The position numbers and the translations under genes were made by a program. Below the pieces are notes generated by a model that was given only the letters and a program-made list of their open reading frames with translations, was not told the origin of the DNA and did not search any database. 64,000 nt of DNA from Leptospira jelokensis (GTDB taxonomy: Bacteria > Spirochaetota > Leptospiria > Leptospirales > Leptospiraceae), in NCBI RefSeq assembly GCF_004769635.1, contig NZ_RQGH01000013.1:10130-74129 (forward strand), written 5' to 3'. Shown piece by piece: positions 35,501 through 44,623 of the stretch. The stretch's first letter is position 1, and every line of letters starts with the position of its first letter.

Positions 35501-37717
35501 TTATTTCCATCGACTCATCCGAAGTGCATTGAAGACAACGGAGATGGAACTAAACGCCATTGCAGCGCCACTCACCCATGGGGCAAGCAGGCCCGATGCC
35601 GCTATAGGAATCCCAAGCAAATTGTATCCAAGTGCCCAACCAAAATTTTGTCTGATGTTTAGCACAGTATCTTTTCCAATTCGGATCAGGTCTACAATCC
35701 TTTGGATATCACCATTCACAAGAACCACATCAGCAGTGCTAATGGCTATATCAGAACCACCACCCATGGCAATCCCCACATCGGCAGAGGCTAGAGCTGG
35801 TGCATCATTTATCCCATCACCCACCATCGCAGTACGGATATTGGCAACTTTTAGTTGTTTCATGATTTTTGCCTTTTCTTCTGGTAACAAACTGGAATAA
35901 ACAGAATTGATGCCCACAAGTTTTGCTACCTTGTTTGCAGCAATCGCATTGTCACCAGTGAGCAATACTGGTTCCACACCAATGTTTTTCAGTTGTTGGA
36001 TCGCTTTTTGGGATGTCTCTCGGATTTGGTCTTCGATCCGAAACACAATCATACCTTCCAATTTACCACGAATTCCAACAAACACCAAACTCACACCTTC
36101 CCTGATCCAATTTTCAACAGCACTTCGAATCGTTTCAGGAATGGAAAAACCTTTCTCTTCGACAAACGACTGCTTGCCGGCGAAGTAAAAATTACCATCA
36201 AGTTCAGTTTGGATTCCACCACCAGGAGATGTGATCGTTTTGACCATACCAAGATTACCTGAGTTGTAATTTTTTTCCTTTCCAAAAGAGAGGATGGCTT
36301 TGGCCAAAGGGTGATCGGAAGTTTCTTCCATTGCCAATATATGACCAAAGACAATCGCAGTTTTATCATCCGCTATACCAGTTGCTAAAACATCAGTTAC
36401 CTTAGGTTTCCCTTCTGTTAGAGTCCCTGTTTTATCAAAGAAAATCATATTGATCTTCGACACCGATTCTAAGGCTTCCGCACTGCGAAAGAGTACCCCA
36501 CGTTTAGCAGCCCTTCCCGTACCCACAAGGAGAGAGATCGGTGTGGCAAGGCCAAGCGCACAGGGACACGCTATCACAAGGATGGCAATACTTGTTTCGA
36601 TGGCAGAATTCACATCACCCGGTGCCAAAAAGAAATACCAAACGAGAAAATCCAACACACTGATGGCAATGACAACAGGCACAAAGTAAGCTGAAATTTG
36701 GTCAGCAATCCTTTGGATTGGTGCTTTTGTTCCGAGTGATTCTTCAACGGATTTGATGATGTGAGATAAGGTTGTATCATTTCCCACTTTCATCGCTTTC
36801 ACAACGAGAGACCCGTTTCCATTCACAGTTCCACCAAGAATTTTATCACCTAACTTTTTTTCCACTGGCATACTCTCACCAGTTAACATGGATTCATCGG
36901 CGAAACTCTCTCCCTCGGTAACAATTCCATCCATTGGGAAACGCTCTAGGGCTTTCACGAGCACCAAATCTCCTTGTTTTAGGTATTCATTGGGAACTTC
37001 TGTCCAAATCCCATTGGATTGAACCGTTGCCGTTTCAGGACGAAGTGTAAGTAGGGCTTTTATCCCATCACTACTTTTCCCTTTTGCCATATGTTCAATC
37101 CACTTCCCACCTAAGATGAAAGTGATTAGTACCGCCGATGTTTCAAAATACAAATCCTTACCAAAGATACTGTATCCATAAGCCGCAGTAGTTCCGATCA
37201 CCACAAGTACATCCATATTGGCAGTTCCATTGCGAAGGGCCCGGTAAGCCGATTGGTAAAATGGAAACCCAATGATAAATTGAACAGGTGTTGCAAGGAT
37301 CATTTGAACCCACCTGTCCATCAGAATGTGTGGCATGGGAAGGAAGGATAAAAATTGGAAATGTGTCACCATCCCATAAAACAACGGAAGAGAAAATAAT
37401 GCAGAAAGGAAAAATCGAATTTTTAAAACGCGAATGTGATCTTTCTGTTTTTTTTCTGTTTCCGATTGTTTGTTAGGATCATGAAGAGTTGCGCTATAAC
37501 CAAGTGACTCAACTGTTTTTAGTAAGGAATCAACTGTTACTGATTCTTCTGATCTTAAAAAAACAGACTCTCTTGCGAAATTTACCCGCACTTCCGACAC
37601 ACCAGCTAATTTGGAAAGGCCCTTCTCTATCCGAAGGGCACAATTAGCACATGTCATTCCAAAAAGATCTAACGTGTGTTCTGCTAGTTTATTTGACGTT
37701 TCCAAGGGTATATCCAT
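35501..37717 (-). CDS. copA: Copper-exporting P1B-type ATPase
   Basis: 738 residues from ATG 37717. It pumps Cu(I) out of the cytoplasm. One N-terminal metal-binding domain (MTCANC, Cys23/Cys26), then the membrane CPC motif (about residue 382), the phosphorylation site DKTGT (about 426), HP in SDHPLAKA, and GDGINDAPALA. The P1B-1 Cu signatures in the last helices are present: GYN and MAFSS. The start overlaps the end of copZ by 29 bases. Transcription is expected from the CueR-controlled promoter at 38346-38376. Confidence 0.95.
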   Translation of the reverse strand: MDIPLETSNKLAEHTLDLFGMTCANCALRIEKGLSKLAGVSEVRVNFARESVFLRSEESVTVDSLLKTVESLGYSATLHDPNKQSETEKKQKDHIRVLKIRFFLSALFSLPLFYGMVTHFQFLSFLPMPHILMDRWVQMILATPVQFIIGFPFYQSAYRALRNGTANMDVLVVIGTTAAYGYSIFGKDLYFETSAVLITFILGGKWIEHMAKGKSSDGIKALLTLRPETATVQSNGIWTEVPNEYLKQGDLVLVKALERFPMDGIVTEGESFADESMLTGESMPVEKKLGDKILGGTVNGNGSLVVKAMKVGNDTTLSHIIKSVEESLGTKAPIQRIADQISAYFVPVVIAISVLDFLVWYFFLAPGDVNSAIETSIAILVIACPCALGLATPISLLVGTGRAAKRGVLFRSAEALESVSKINMIFFDKTGTLTEGKPKVTDVLATGIADDKTAIVFGHILAMEETSDHPLAKAILSFGKEKNYNSGNLGMVKTITSPGGGIQTELDGNFYFAGKQSFVEEKGFSIPETIRSAVENWIREGVSLVFVGIRGKLEGMIVFRIEDQIRETSQKAIQQLKNIGVEPVLLTGDNAIAANKVAKLVGINSVYSSLLPEEKAKIMKQLKVANIRTAMVGDGINDAPALASADVGIAMGGGSDIAISTADVVLVNGDIQRIVDLIRIGKDTVLNIRQNFGWALGYNLLGIPIAASGLLAPWVSGAAMAFSSISVVFNALRMSRWK

Positions 37718-37892
37718 CCTCACTCAAACGGTTTTTGAGGGTATCCAACTCTTCAGCCGTTAAAGTTTCGTTCACACTCACCATTTCTGCATCAACATCA
37801 GCAATTGCTTGTTTGCCATTCTCTGCAAAAATTTTTTCCACTGTTCTTTTACAATGCGTACAAGTCATTCCTTCGATTTCGTAATTAACCAT
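37689..37892 (-). CDS. copZ: Copper chaperone, heavy-metal-associated domain
   Basis: 67 residues, a single HMA domain with the Cu(I)-binding motif GMTCTHC near the N-terminus. It passes Cu(I) to CopA. Its end overlaps the copA start by 29 bases and its start overlaps the stop of the upstream gene by 8 bases, so the three proteins are translationally coupled. The C-terminal half has the usual beta-alpha pattern (VSVNETLTAEELDTLKNRL). Confidence 0.92.
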   Translation of the reverse strand: MVNYEIEGMTCTHCKRTVEKIFAENGKQAIADVDAEMVSVNETLTAEELDTLKNRLSEDGYTLGNVK

Positions 37893-38310
37893 GATGATGC
37901 TCCTTTTTTTCTTCTTTCATCTCGCCTAACGGCAATTTATATTTTACTTCTGCGCCTTTTTGGCCTTTCCAAACTGGATTCAAAAGTAAATCCCCATTTT
38001 CCATTGATGCCCCTTTCGGCAACTCACAATAAAAATGATCTGGATGCCCAGAACAGTTTAACCTGACTTCTTTGCCAGCATTCACAATGGTAGCACTGAC
38101 ATTCGAATTTTTGGAAGTAGGATTTTCAAAGTTGATATCCAAAAGATACACCTTAAATCCTTGGTTTTTGTAAGCCAACACTTCCGTATGGAAGGCCCCT
38201 GGCATTCGGATTACACCCCCATTTGGTCCCGGTTTGTGTTCTCCATGCGCAAACATTGGTTGGATGCTGAAAAGAACCGAAAAAACTGCGATTCCTATTT
38301 GCTTTTTCAT
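37885..38310 (-). CDS. Periplasmic His-rich protein of the copper operon
   Basis: 141 residues. A clear signal peptide (SVLFSIQPMFA) is followed by HGEHKPGPNGGVIRMPGAFH, a pattern found at the start of metal-efflux adaptor-like proteins, two Cys (LNCSGHPDHFYCELP) and a C-terminal His cluster (EHHHG). It is the first gene behind the CueR promoter and has a good AAAGGAG ribosome-binding sequence. A periplasmic copper-binding role is inferred from position and His/Met content; the family is not named. Confidence 0.75.
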   Translation of the reverse strand: MKKQIGIAVFSVLFSIQPMFAHGEHKPGPNGGVIRMPGAFHTEVLAYKNQGFKVYLLDINFENPTSKNSNVSATIVNAGKEVRLNCSGHPDHFYCELPKGASMENGDLLLNPVWKGQKGAEVKYKLPLGEMKEEKKEHHHG

Positions 38311-38345
38311 TGTTTTCTATTAACTCCTTTGTTAATCTAGAATCC

Positions 38346-38376
38346 AGTCTAAACCTTCCAATCATTGGAAGGTCAA
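38346..38376 (-). promoter_or_regulatory. CueR-type operator and promoter of the copper operon
   Basis: A perfect inverted repeat, ACCTTCCAAT and ATTGGAAGGT around one central C, spans 38353-38373. On the minus strand it sits between TTGACC (38376-38371) and TAGACT (38351-38346), a spacer of 19 bases. The long spacer filled by a dyad is the hallmark of MerR-family activation, and the arms match E. coli CueR sites at copA. It would drive the His-rich protein, copZ and copA when CueR binds Cu(I). Confidence 0.9.
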
Positions 38377-38438
38377 TAGGCGATTTCATTTTTTTTACGT
38401 TTTTTTTAATTTTTTTTATCATTTTTAGGAGGGAAAAA

Positions 38439-38828
38439 ATGAATATTGGAGAACTTTCGAAATCTACAGGCGTCGGTACAAAACTCATCCGTCATTACGA
38501 AAGCATTGGCCTCATTCCAGAAACAAGGAGGAATGAAAACGGTTATCGCATTTATTCTGAAGATGATGTACACTATGTACGTTTTATCAAACGATCAAGG
38601 GAACTTGGATTTTCTTTAGAAGACATCAAAAGTTTGCTTGGACTTTGGAAAAATAAATCGAGGAGTAGCAAACAAGTGAAACAACTCGCAGAGAAACATT
38701 TAGAAGAACTCAACTTAAAATTAAAACAAATTAAGGATATGGCAGATACTTTAAAACATTTGGTTCACCATTGCCATGGAGACCATAGGCCAGATTGTCC
38801 GATCTTAAAACAATTAGAAACAAATTAA
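38439..38828 (+). CDS. cueR: MerR-family Cu(I)-responsive regulator
   Basis: 129 residues from ATG 38439, which has the ribosome-binding sequence AGGAGGG upstream; the frame is open 43 codons earlier but that part is low-complexity. The N-terminal winged helix (MNIGELSKSTGVGTKLIRHY) and coiled-coil dimer helix are typical of MerR. The Cu(I) loop has Cys112 and Cys120 spaced exactly as in E. coli CueR, inside HCHGDHRPDC. It is divergent from the copper operon, with its operator in between. Confidence 0.92.
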   Translation: MNIGELSKSTGVGTKLIRHYESIGLIPETRRNENGYRIYSEDDVHYVRFIKRSRELGFSLEDIKSLLGLWKNKSRSSKQVKQLAEKHLEELNLKLKQIKDMADTLKHLVHHCHGDHRPDCPILKQLETN

Positions 38829-38880
38829 TAGTATCAATCAAAATTGATCAAAATTGTTGTTACATCCAATCAACGTTGGT

Positions 38881-39996
38881 TTACAAAGATTTTTTAATTG
38901 TATCCGCAATCAACCGATTTGCTTTTTCATTGAAATGGATGTCTTCTGGTTGCAGAAGGTCTTTCGCACCACGAAAGGAATGGCGTAAATCAATGATGGG
39001 AACATTAAATTGAGTAGCCAATTTGTTTAATTCTATAATCAATTCAGAGTCCCCCGTAAGCCAATTTCTATCCATCGGAAATCCAATTTCTTTGTAGATT
39101 TCTAATCGATTGGGATCAAACTCAACATCTAACGGGATGTAAACGAGAGTCAGTTTAACATTCCTTTTTGTTACATCTTCCATCAACCGAAAGAATACTT
39201 GTTGCCAACGATCAAAATTTTGATTGGATACTGATTTTACATTGAGTGATTCAAAAAAGTAATTGGGGCTGATCGAATATAAAGTTTTAAAAGAAGTATA
39301 ATTAGGTAGGATTTTCTTGGCACTGGTCGTTTGACGGAGATTTTTCGATGGGAGGGTTTCTTGTGCCGAAATGCGACTCATTTCTTCTGTCATCCGCACT
39401 TGAATGGTTTGAAAGTATTCCCGTTTCCAAATCGACCGAGTGTATTCAGGCAACAGAAAAGCAAAAAACTCTCGATACCATTTTTGTCTTTTGGCAAAAT
39501 GAATGTAATCGGGTGTATCTCCTGTTTCAAATACATCATTACCATAAACCACTAAGAATACTTTTTGGAATGGGATGGAACCATCGATTTTTTTGTACAT
39601 CGAAAATTCATTCTCTAATGTATAACCTGGAACACTTACATTGAACCAGTGGCATTCGGTTTCGGCATTGAGTATTTCCGAAAAACGATCCTTTAAAAAG
39701 ATGCCGGAACCAAAAGTTTGAGAATCACCTAATAGTAAATAATGGCAATTGGTTTGCTTTTCGTTATTTGGTTCGCGGATTCCAAACTCGTTGGTGAACC
39801 CCATTTCAACTTCCCCATTTCGAAAAAATGGTAAAGTTGTTTTTGGTGGATAATGAAACGTTCCATACTCTAACGAGGGAACCAAAATCCATCTGTCAAT
39901 AGATCGAAGGCTAAGGAAGAATCCGAGAGAGATAACGAAGACAAAAAAAAGGGTACGTATCGTCTTATCAAACCATTTAAAATTCACTTTTTTCAT
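38881..39996 (-). CDS. Membrane-anchored SGNH/GDSL hydrolase family protein
   Basis: 371 residues. One N-terminal membrane segment (about residues 14-32), then an SGNH-type domain: GDSQTFGSG (nucleophile Ser in block I), VVYGND (block III Asn) and PEDIHFNEKA (block V Asp and His). Such proteins are esterases or acetyl-transfer enzymes acting on polysaccharides outside the membrane. It is divergent, 25 bases away, from a polytopic membrane protein, so the pair may act on the same surface glycan; that is inference. Confidence 0.72.
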   Translation of the reverse strand: MKKVNFKWFDKTIRTLFFVFVISLGFFLSLRSIDRWILVPSLEYGTFHYPPKTTLPFFRNGEVEMGFTNEFGIREPNNEKQTNCHYLLLGDSQTFGSGIFLKDRFSEILNAETECHWFNVSVPGYTLENEFSMYKKIDGSIPFQKVFLVVYGNDVFETGDTPDYIHFAKRQKWYREFFAFLLPEYTRSIWKREYFQTIQVRMTEEMSRISAQETLPSKNLRQTTSAKKILPNYTSFKTLYSISPNYFFESLNVKSVSNQNFDRWQQVFFRLMEDVTKRNVKLTLVYIPLDVEFDPNRLEIYKEIGFPMDRNWLTGDSELIIELNKLATQFNVPIIDLRHSFRGAKDLLQPEDIHFNEKANRLIADTIKKSL

Positions 39997-40021
39997 TGTA
40001 GAACTGCGGAACTCTTACACC

Positions 40022-41455
40022 ATGTACCTGTTTCGATTTGTTATGAACCTTTCAAAAAAAGCAATAGGATTCTTTTTCATATTCGGTTTTTTCATGCTTT
40101 GTTTTTTTCTTACGAAATTGGACTCAATCAAATCGTTTTCTGATTTTTCCTTATTTGAATGGCAAACCAAATTAGGTACACAGGGCATATTCCATCTTCC
40201 CTATTCTTTTTCTCATTTCGATCCAAACTATCAATTTTTTCCACTCCCAAACCTTTTTTTTCACCTAACAAATAACTTCGCTTATTCTACTTTTCCTAAT
40301 TTATATTCCATTTGTGTTTCGCCCATGTACCTTATGTTTGGAACAAAGGGAATTCAGATCACACAATTTTTTCTGTTACTAGCAAGCGTTTGGTTACTTT
40401 ATAACGTAACAAAAAATGAAGTATTGGCTTTGTTTTTGTTATTTGGGTCTTCCATCTTTTTGTATGTATTTTTGATTCATGACACAATTTTTGTTTTCTT
40501 TTTGGAGATGGTAACGATTTATTTTACTGCGAAAAAGAATGTAAGTTTGTCCGCCTTATTCAGTGTCGTTCTCATCTGGATGAGACCGGAGTTGGTTTTT
40601 GTTTTTTGTTTTCTACCATTTCTCTTTCCCAATTCCATTCCTTGGAAACAATATTTTCTGTTATGTGGTGTGCTTTTGGTCTTTGTTTCGTTCATAAATT
40701 TTGGGTTCTATGCAACATTTTTACCCATCCGACTGATGAAAAATAGAAACTCCATTGGGAACTGGGAAGTAACTGTTTATTTATTTCGTTTGCTTATGGA
40801 ACAAATCCCATTGTTTCTCCTCTTTCTTTTTTTCCTTATATGGGAATGGATCCAAAAAAAGAAAAATGTTTTGTCCCTTTTGGTAGCCATTGCTACCATT
40901 TTAGTGTGCATTGTATCACCAAACACAGGTGGGCATGGGACACCTCGGTACCTTTATGGTTTCCTTCCCATTTACCTAATTGCGATTCACATACAATATC
41001 CCAATCTTAAAATGCCGAAAAAACTCGTTTATATTCTCATAACGTTTGTTATGCTTTATTCAACCTACCAAATCAACAGCCAACTTAAAATATTAACTAA
41101 AATTTCCAAATACCAAACGAACACTTTGTCCGCAATGGAGTCAATCAAACCAAAAACGATTGTCTTCGATAACTCGGATATGTCTTTTATTGCTTTACCA
41201 CTTTTAACAAAAGATAAAAACATTTTCCTACTTAGAGAGGATGTTTCCCAATCTGGATTTGCCAATTTTTTAGATAAAACCCAAATACAAGAATTTGTTT
41301 TTGTAGAAATCCCACCGAGCCCCTTCCCGCTGCCCAATTCACTCAGAATCCAAAATTGTATCAAAAATTGTGAATACCGAAAAGTAGACTCACGTCCCCT
41401 TCCTAATACAAATTTACCCATTTCTTACAGCCATTACCTTCGCAGTTTCGATTAG
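40022..41455 (+). CDS. Polytopic membrane protein, possibly GT-C-like glycosyltransferase
   Basis: 477 residues with about ten hydrophobic segments and strongly Phe/Leu-rich sequence. A large loop after the first helix and a C-terminal soluble part of about 110 residues resemble lipid-linked-sugar-using GT-C glycosyltransferases, but I see no firm catalytic motif (an Asp/Glu pair in the first loop is not obvious). ATG 40022 is used; ATG 40046 is also possible. Its neighbour is an SGNH hydrolase, which fits a cell-surface glycan role. Confidence 0.5.
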   Translation: MYLFRFVMNLSKKAIGFFFIFGFFMLCFFLTKLDSIKSFSDFSLFEWQTKLGTQGIFHLPYSFSHFDPNYQFFPLPNLFFHLTNNFAYSTFPNLYSICVSPMYLMFGTKGIQITQFFLLLASVWLLYNVTKNEVLALFLLFGSSIFLYVFLIHDTIFVFFLEMVTIYFTAKKNVSLSALFSVVLIWMRPELVFVFCFLPFLFPNSIPWKQYFLLCGVLLVFVSFINFGFYATFLPIRLMKNRNSIGNWEVTVYLFRLLMEQIPLFLLFLFFLIWEWIQKKKNVLSLLVAIATILVCIVSPNTGGHGTPRYLYGFLPIYLIAIHIQYPNLKMPKKLVYILITFVMLYSTYQINSQLKILTKISKYQTNTLSAMESIKPKTIVFDNSDMSFIALPLLTKDKNIFLLREDVSQSGFANFLDKTQIQEFVFVEIPPSPFPLPNSLRIQNCIKNCEYRKVDSRPLPNTNLPISYSHYLRSFD

Positions 41456-41471
41456 AAAGAAATTTCCGACT

Positions 41472-41500
41472 TGATTTCTATTTTGTATTTACCTAAACTC
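41472..41500 (+). promoter_or_regulatory. Putative promoter for the zinc-ribbon protein gene
   Basis: TTGATT (41472-41477) and TAAACT (41495-41500) are spaced by 17 bases, about 18 bases before the gene's ATG at 41518. Confidence 0.35.
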
Positions 41501-41517
41501 TCCATGGAAAATAGATT

Positions 41518-42429
41518 ATGAGTTCAAACCAATGCCCTAGTTGTGGCAGCACCAATGTATACCGAGAATCGGCAAATGTATATCGCTGTGGGGACTGCTT
41601 CGACAAACTACCGTCAGCTTCTCTTTATGATGCCCCTCCTCCTAAAGTTTATGGAACGAATCAGAAAACCGAAACCTTTTCATTTACAAAGTACAAATAC
41701 ATATTAATTGCCATTGTTGTGGGGTGGATGTTTCTTGGAACCATCATCACAACTGTTTTCCAATGGGTGCAATCAAACACTTCTTCCATCCAAGAAGAGG
41801 AAACACAGGAAATTGCAATCGATCCTAATTTGAATTCCGTTGATATCATACCAGAAGGAGAGTTTTCGCTGTTAGGAGAATTTCCCGATTCAATCGGCAA
41901 TGTCTATTTTGTTGGGAAGTTCACAAATCAGTCTGAGACTTCCCTCCTCATGCCAAAGTTCACCATCAGTTTGTTTTCTGAAGATGGCAGTAGTTTGGCC
42001 ACATGTGAAGGTTATGGTGAAAAAAATTTGGTGGTTCAAAATGAATCAGTTAGCTATGAAGTGCTCTGCAACCAAGCTCCAAAGTTCCACCATCATGAAG
42101 TTTCTGTCACAGCCACAAGTTATGTTGGCGATCTGTCTCGCCCTGAACTCACTCTCACAAACATTAACTTAAAAAAGGTAAAAAACAAAGGGACCATTCT
42201 CACCGGGAAAATCCAAAATACAGGAACCTCCATTGCCAATTTTACTAGGATCAAATGTATGTTAGTTGGATCGAACGGAAAGACCATCGATTACGGAACG
42301 TATACTCTAGAAGAAGAAGATTTTTTACCTAAAGCCACCCAAAATTTTTCTCTTGAGTTGTTTCGCTCAAAAGTTGTACCAGATTCTTTTTATTGTGAAA
42401 CCGATTCAGTAGCAAAAGAAACAAATTGA
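41518..42429 (+). CDS. Zinc-ribbon membrane protein with FxLYD-like repeats
   Basis: 303 residues. A zinc ribbon at the N-terminus (CPSC and CGDC, residues 7-30), one membrane segment (about residues 60-78), then two immunoglobulin-like beta domains of about 100 residues each: one around GNVYFVGKFTNQSETSLLMPKF and one around GTILTGKIQNTGTSIANFTR. The second resembles FxLYD domains. The ribbon would be cytoplasmic and the beta domains periplasmic. Function unknown. Confidence 0.6.
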   Translation: MSSNQCPSCGSTNVYRESANVYRCGDCFDKLPSASLYDAPPPKVYGTNQKTETFSFTKYKYILIAIVVGWMFLGTIITTVFQWVQSNTSSIQEEETQEIAIDPNLNSVDIIPEGEFSLLGEFPDSIGNVYFVGKFTNQSETSLLMPKFTISLFSEDGSSLATCEGYGEKNLVVQNESVSYEVLCNQAPKFHHHEVSVTATSYVGDLSRPELTLTNINLKKVKNKGTILTGKIQNTGTSIANFTRIKCMLVGSNGKTIDYGTYTLEEEDFLPKATQNFSLELFRSKVVPDSFYCETDSVAKETN

Positions 42430-42459
42430 ATCCAAAGAAACAATTCGGATCTTAAGATT

Positions 42460-42768
42460 TTATTTGTCCCATTGTGCATGTAGCACTTGGTAAAAATTTT
42501 CAATTGACTTGTCTAAGTTGTGAGACCTCCAATATGGATTGGATTCGAGTGCAATTTGAACGTTTTTAACCACACTTCTGATAAAATTTGTGCGTTCTAT
42601 TTTCGAACCTTTTTCCAATTTTTCGAAAGTAGTATTTCGACTTGCCAGTTCCCTTTTTAAAGCAGTAGAAATCACAATCACCGCATCTTCGCTTGTTAGT
42701 CGGTGCTCCATCACCAATAATTCTGCGGCTTCTTTGATGAGTTTGAGTTGTCGATCGCTAACTGCCAT
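42460..42768 (-). CDS. Small hypothetical protein
   Basis: 102 residues from ATG 42768; the frame extends to 42810 but the extra residues are hydrophobic and unlike the body. Helical, charged, with two regions (LIKEAAELLVMEHRLTSEDAVIVISTALKRELASR, abbreviated here by its flanks) that look like a helix pair. No known domain. It is divergent from the STAS-domain gene at 42879. Confidence 0.5.
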   Translation of the reverse strand: MAVSDRQLKLIKEAAELLVMEHRLTSEDAVIVISTALKRELASRNTTFEKLEKGSKIERTNFIRSVVKNVQIALESNPYWRSHNLDKSIENFYQVLHAQWDK

Positions 42769-42878
42769 GGTAAGGAAGTTTATCACACAATAGAGGTCTC
42801 TAAAAAACAAGACAGAAATGGATTTTTGTAGCGAAAAATTCTTTCAAAATTTCCAATACAGAAAAAAAAGAGAGAACT

Positions 42879-43163
42879 TTGGCAATCTCGATCAAAATCA
42901 AAAATGAAGACATTTCATTCGATGGGTTGAGTGGATTTCGAGAAAGGATTATGTCTACCATCCAAAATGCCAAAGAAGACATTGAATTGGATTTCACGGA
43001 GATCACCATGTCTCTCGACAGCGCCACCATTGGCGAACTGATGAAATACCATTCAGCTTTAGAATCCCAAAACTTACAATTACGACTAACCGGTGTGAAC
43101 AAATTGATTCGCACGGTGTTCCGTTTGAACAAACTCGACACCATACTGCACCTCACCGATTAA
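42879..43163 (+). CDS. STAS-domain protein (anti-sigma factor antagonist-like)
   Basis: 94 residues, a single STAS domain starting at TTG 42879. The central segment LDFTEITMSLDSATIGELM holds a Ser at the position where SpoIIAA-type proteins are phosphorylated (in the DSATIGEL stretch), followed by the regular NLQLRLTGVNKLIRTVFRL helix. Such proteins switch anti-sigma kinases or stressosome-like complexes. No partner kinase of the RsbW type is adjacent, but a receiver/kinase hybrid ends just downstream on the other strand. Confidence 0.72.
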   Translation: MAISIKIKNEDISFDGLSGFRERIMSTIQNAKEDIELDFTEITMSLDSATIGELMKYHSALESQNLQLRLTGVNKLIRTVFRLNKLDTILHLTD

Positions 43164-43232
43164 TTTAGGATAAGTACGCACTATAACGCTTCCAACTTTT
43201 ATCCCAGCCGAATGCTTAGGAAAAACGAAACC

Positions 43233-44501
43233 CTAACCAGAAAACGATTCATTCGCTGTTTCCTTTTCTGTAGGAAGAGCCATTTGGAAAGCGACCTTCG
43301 TTTTGGGTTTACCATCCCAATCCAGATGGTCTTTGACATTGAATATAGACATTTTACCACTATGTTTTTTGATACAATTGTCAACGTAACTCAAACCCAA
43401 ACCATAATCCAAAGTTCCATAATCTTCATAAACGGATTTTGAGAGTCGATAAAAGGGTTCAAAAATCAAATTTTCATACTCAATTGGGATCCCAGTTGTA
43501 CCATCAAAATTCTGAGTTGGTTCATTATAAACAGCACATTTAAACCAATCATTTTCAAATTTAATGATGATTGTAATCGTCGAATTGGGAATCGAAAATT
43601 TACAAGCGTTGGTAATGATCTCAACAAACGATTTTTTAAAACAAGTTTTACTTATAGATATCCTGTGATGAGAATGATTTAGGTTAAAGTCACTGATTAA
43701 CAATTCATGATTTTTGATTTTTACAATCGGATTTAGTTCTTCTATCCAAGACCTCATCTCTTCATATAACGAGTGTAAGTTAATTGATTCCAAACGGGGT
43801 TCATTGGAAATGAGTGCATCAATTTCAATGAATTTGTTTAAGGATTTTTCTGCCATGTCAGCATTGATTTGGATCAATTCCATTAACTCCGATTCAATTT
43901 TATAAAAATTTCCTTCGACTTGAGAACTATCCCTTACCATTTTTAAAATGGAAACAAGGGACCCAATGCCAGCTCCTTGGCAAAAACTATGTTTCAAACT
44001 TTCGAAAAGGTTTTGGTTTTCTCTTTTGAACTTTCCAACAGAAGTCATTTTTTCCTTCCATTGGATCCATTCCAATTGCCCTTCTAAACGTAATTGTTGT
44101 TCTTTTTTTGCAATCAACTCCGTTCGTTTCATTTCATAGTATTCGAAAGCACGTTTGAGTTTGATGGCAATTTCAAAATCCTGAATGGGTTTGATGAGGT
44201 AATCAAAAATACCCATCTTCATCACCTTCACAATGAATTTTGGATCTTTGTTCCCTGTGATCATGATGATGGAAGGTTCCACTTCCCCCATTTTTAAAGC
44301 GGAAATTAAATCTTCACCATTCAGGGAAGGCATTTCTTGGTCGGTAATCACAACAGGAAATGGATATTCACGATACGCTTGTAACGCCTTCTCACCATCT
44401 TTGGCAAGGAAAACTTTATACCCTAGTTCCGTTAGTCTTTGTTTTAAATAGAAACCTAATATTGCATCATCTTCCGCAATTAAAACTCGTTTCCCTTCCA
44501 C
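43233..44501 (-). CDS. Receiver-histidine kinase hybrid (REC first)
   Basis: 422 residues starting at GTG 44501 with AAGGA about 7 bases upstream. The N-terminal receiver has Asp54 (TDQEMP) and Lys104 (LIKP). A coiled linker follows (120-165). A possible phospho-accepting His171 lies in LKHSFCQGAGIG, which is not a canonical H-box. The ATPase domain has an N-box (EIITNACKF, about 294-302) and a G-box (YGLGLSYVD). No membrane part, so it senses through its receiver. Family kinship is clear; kinase activity rests on the non-standard His. Confidence 0.72.
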   Translation of the reverse strand: MEGKRVLIAEDDAILGFYLKQRLTELGYKVFLAKDGEKALQAYREYPFPVVITDQEMPSLNGEDLISALKMGEVEPSIIMITGNKDPKFIVKVMKMGIFDYLIKPIQDFEIAIKLKRAFEYYEMKRTELIAKKEQQLRLEGQLEWIQWKEKMTSVGKFKRENQNLFESLKHSFCQGAGIGSLVSILKMVRDSSQVEGNFYKIESELMELIQINADMAEKSLNKFIEIDALISNEPRLESINLHSLYEEMRSWIEELNPIVKIKNHELLISDFNLNHSHHRISISKTCFKKSFVEIITNACKFSIPNSTITIIIKFENDWFKCAVYNEPTQNFDGTTGIPIEYENLIFEPFYRLSKSVYEDYGTLDYGLGLSYVDNCIKKHSGKMSIFNVKDHLDWDGKPKTKVAFQMALPTEKETANESFSG

Positions 44502-44623
44502 AAATTTTCCTTTTCAAGAAACTAAAAAACCTATCATCCGTTTGCTGTTCTGCCTCTATTTATCTCACCTAACAAGAGAAAATTTAATTTAGGACAACTC
44601 CGTAATGGATCCGTAGAATGATT

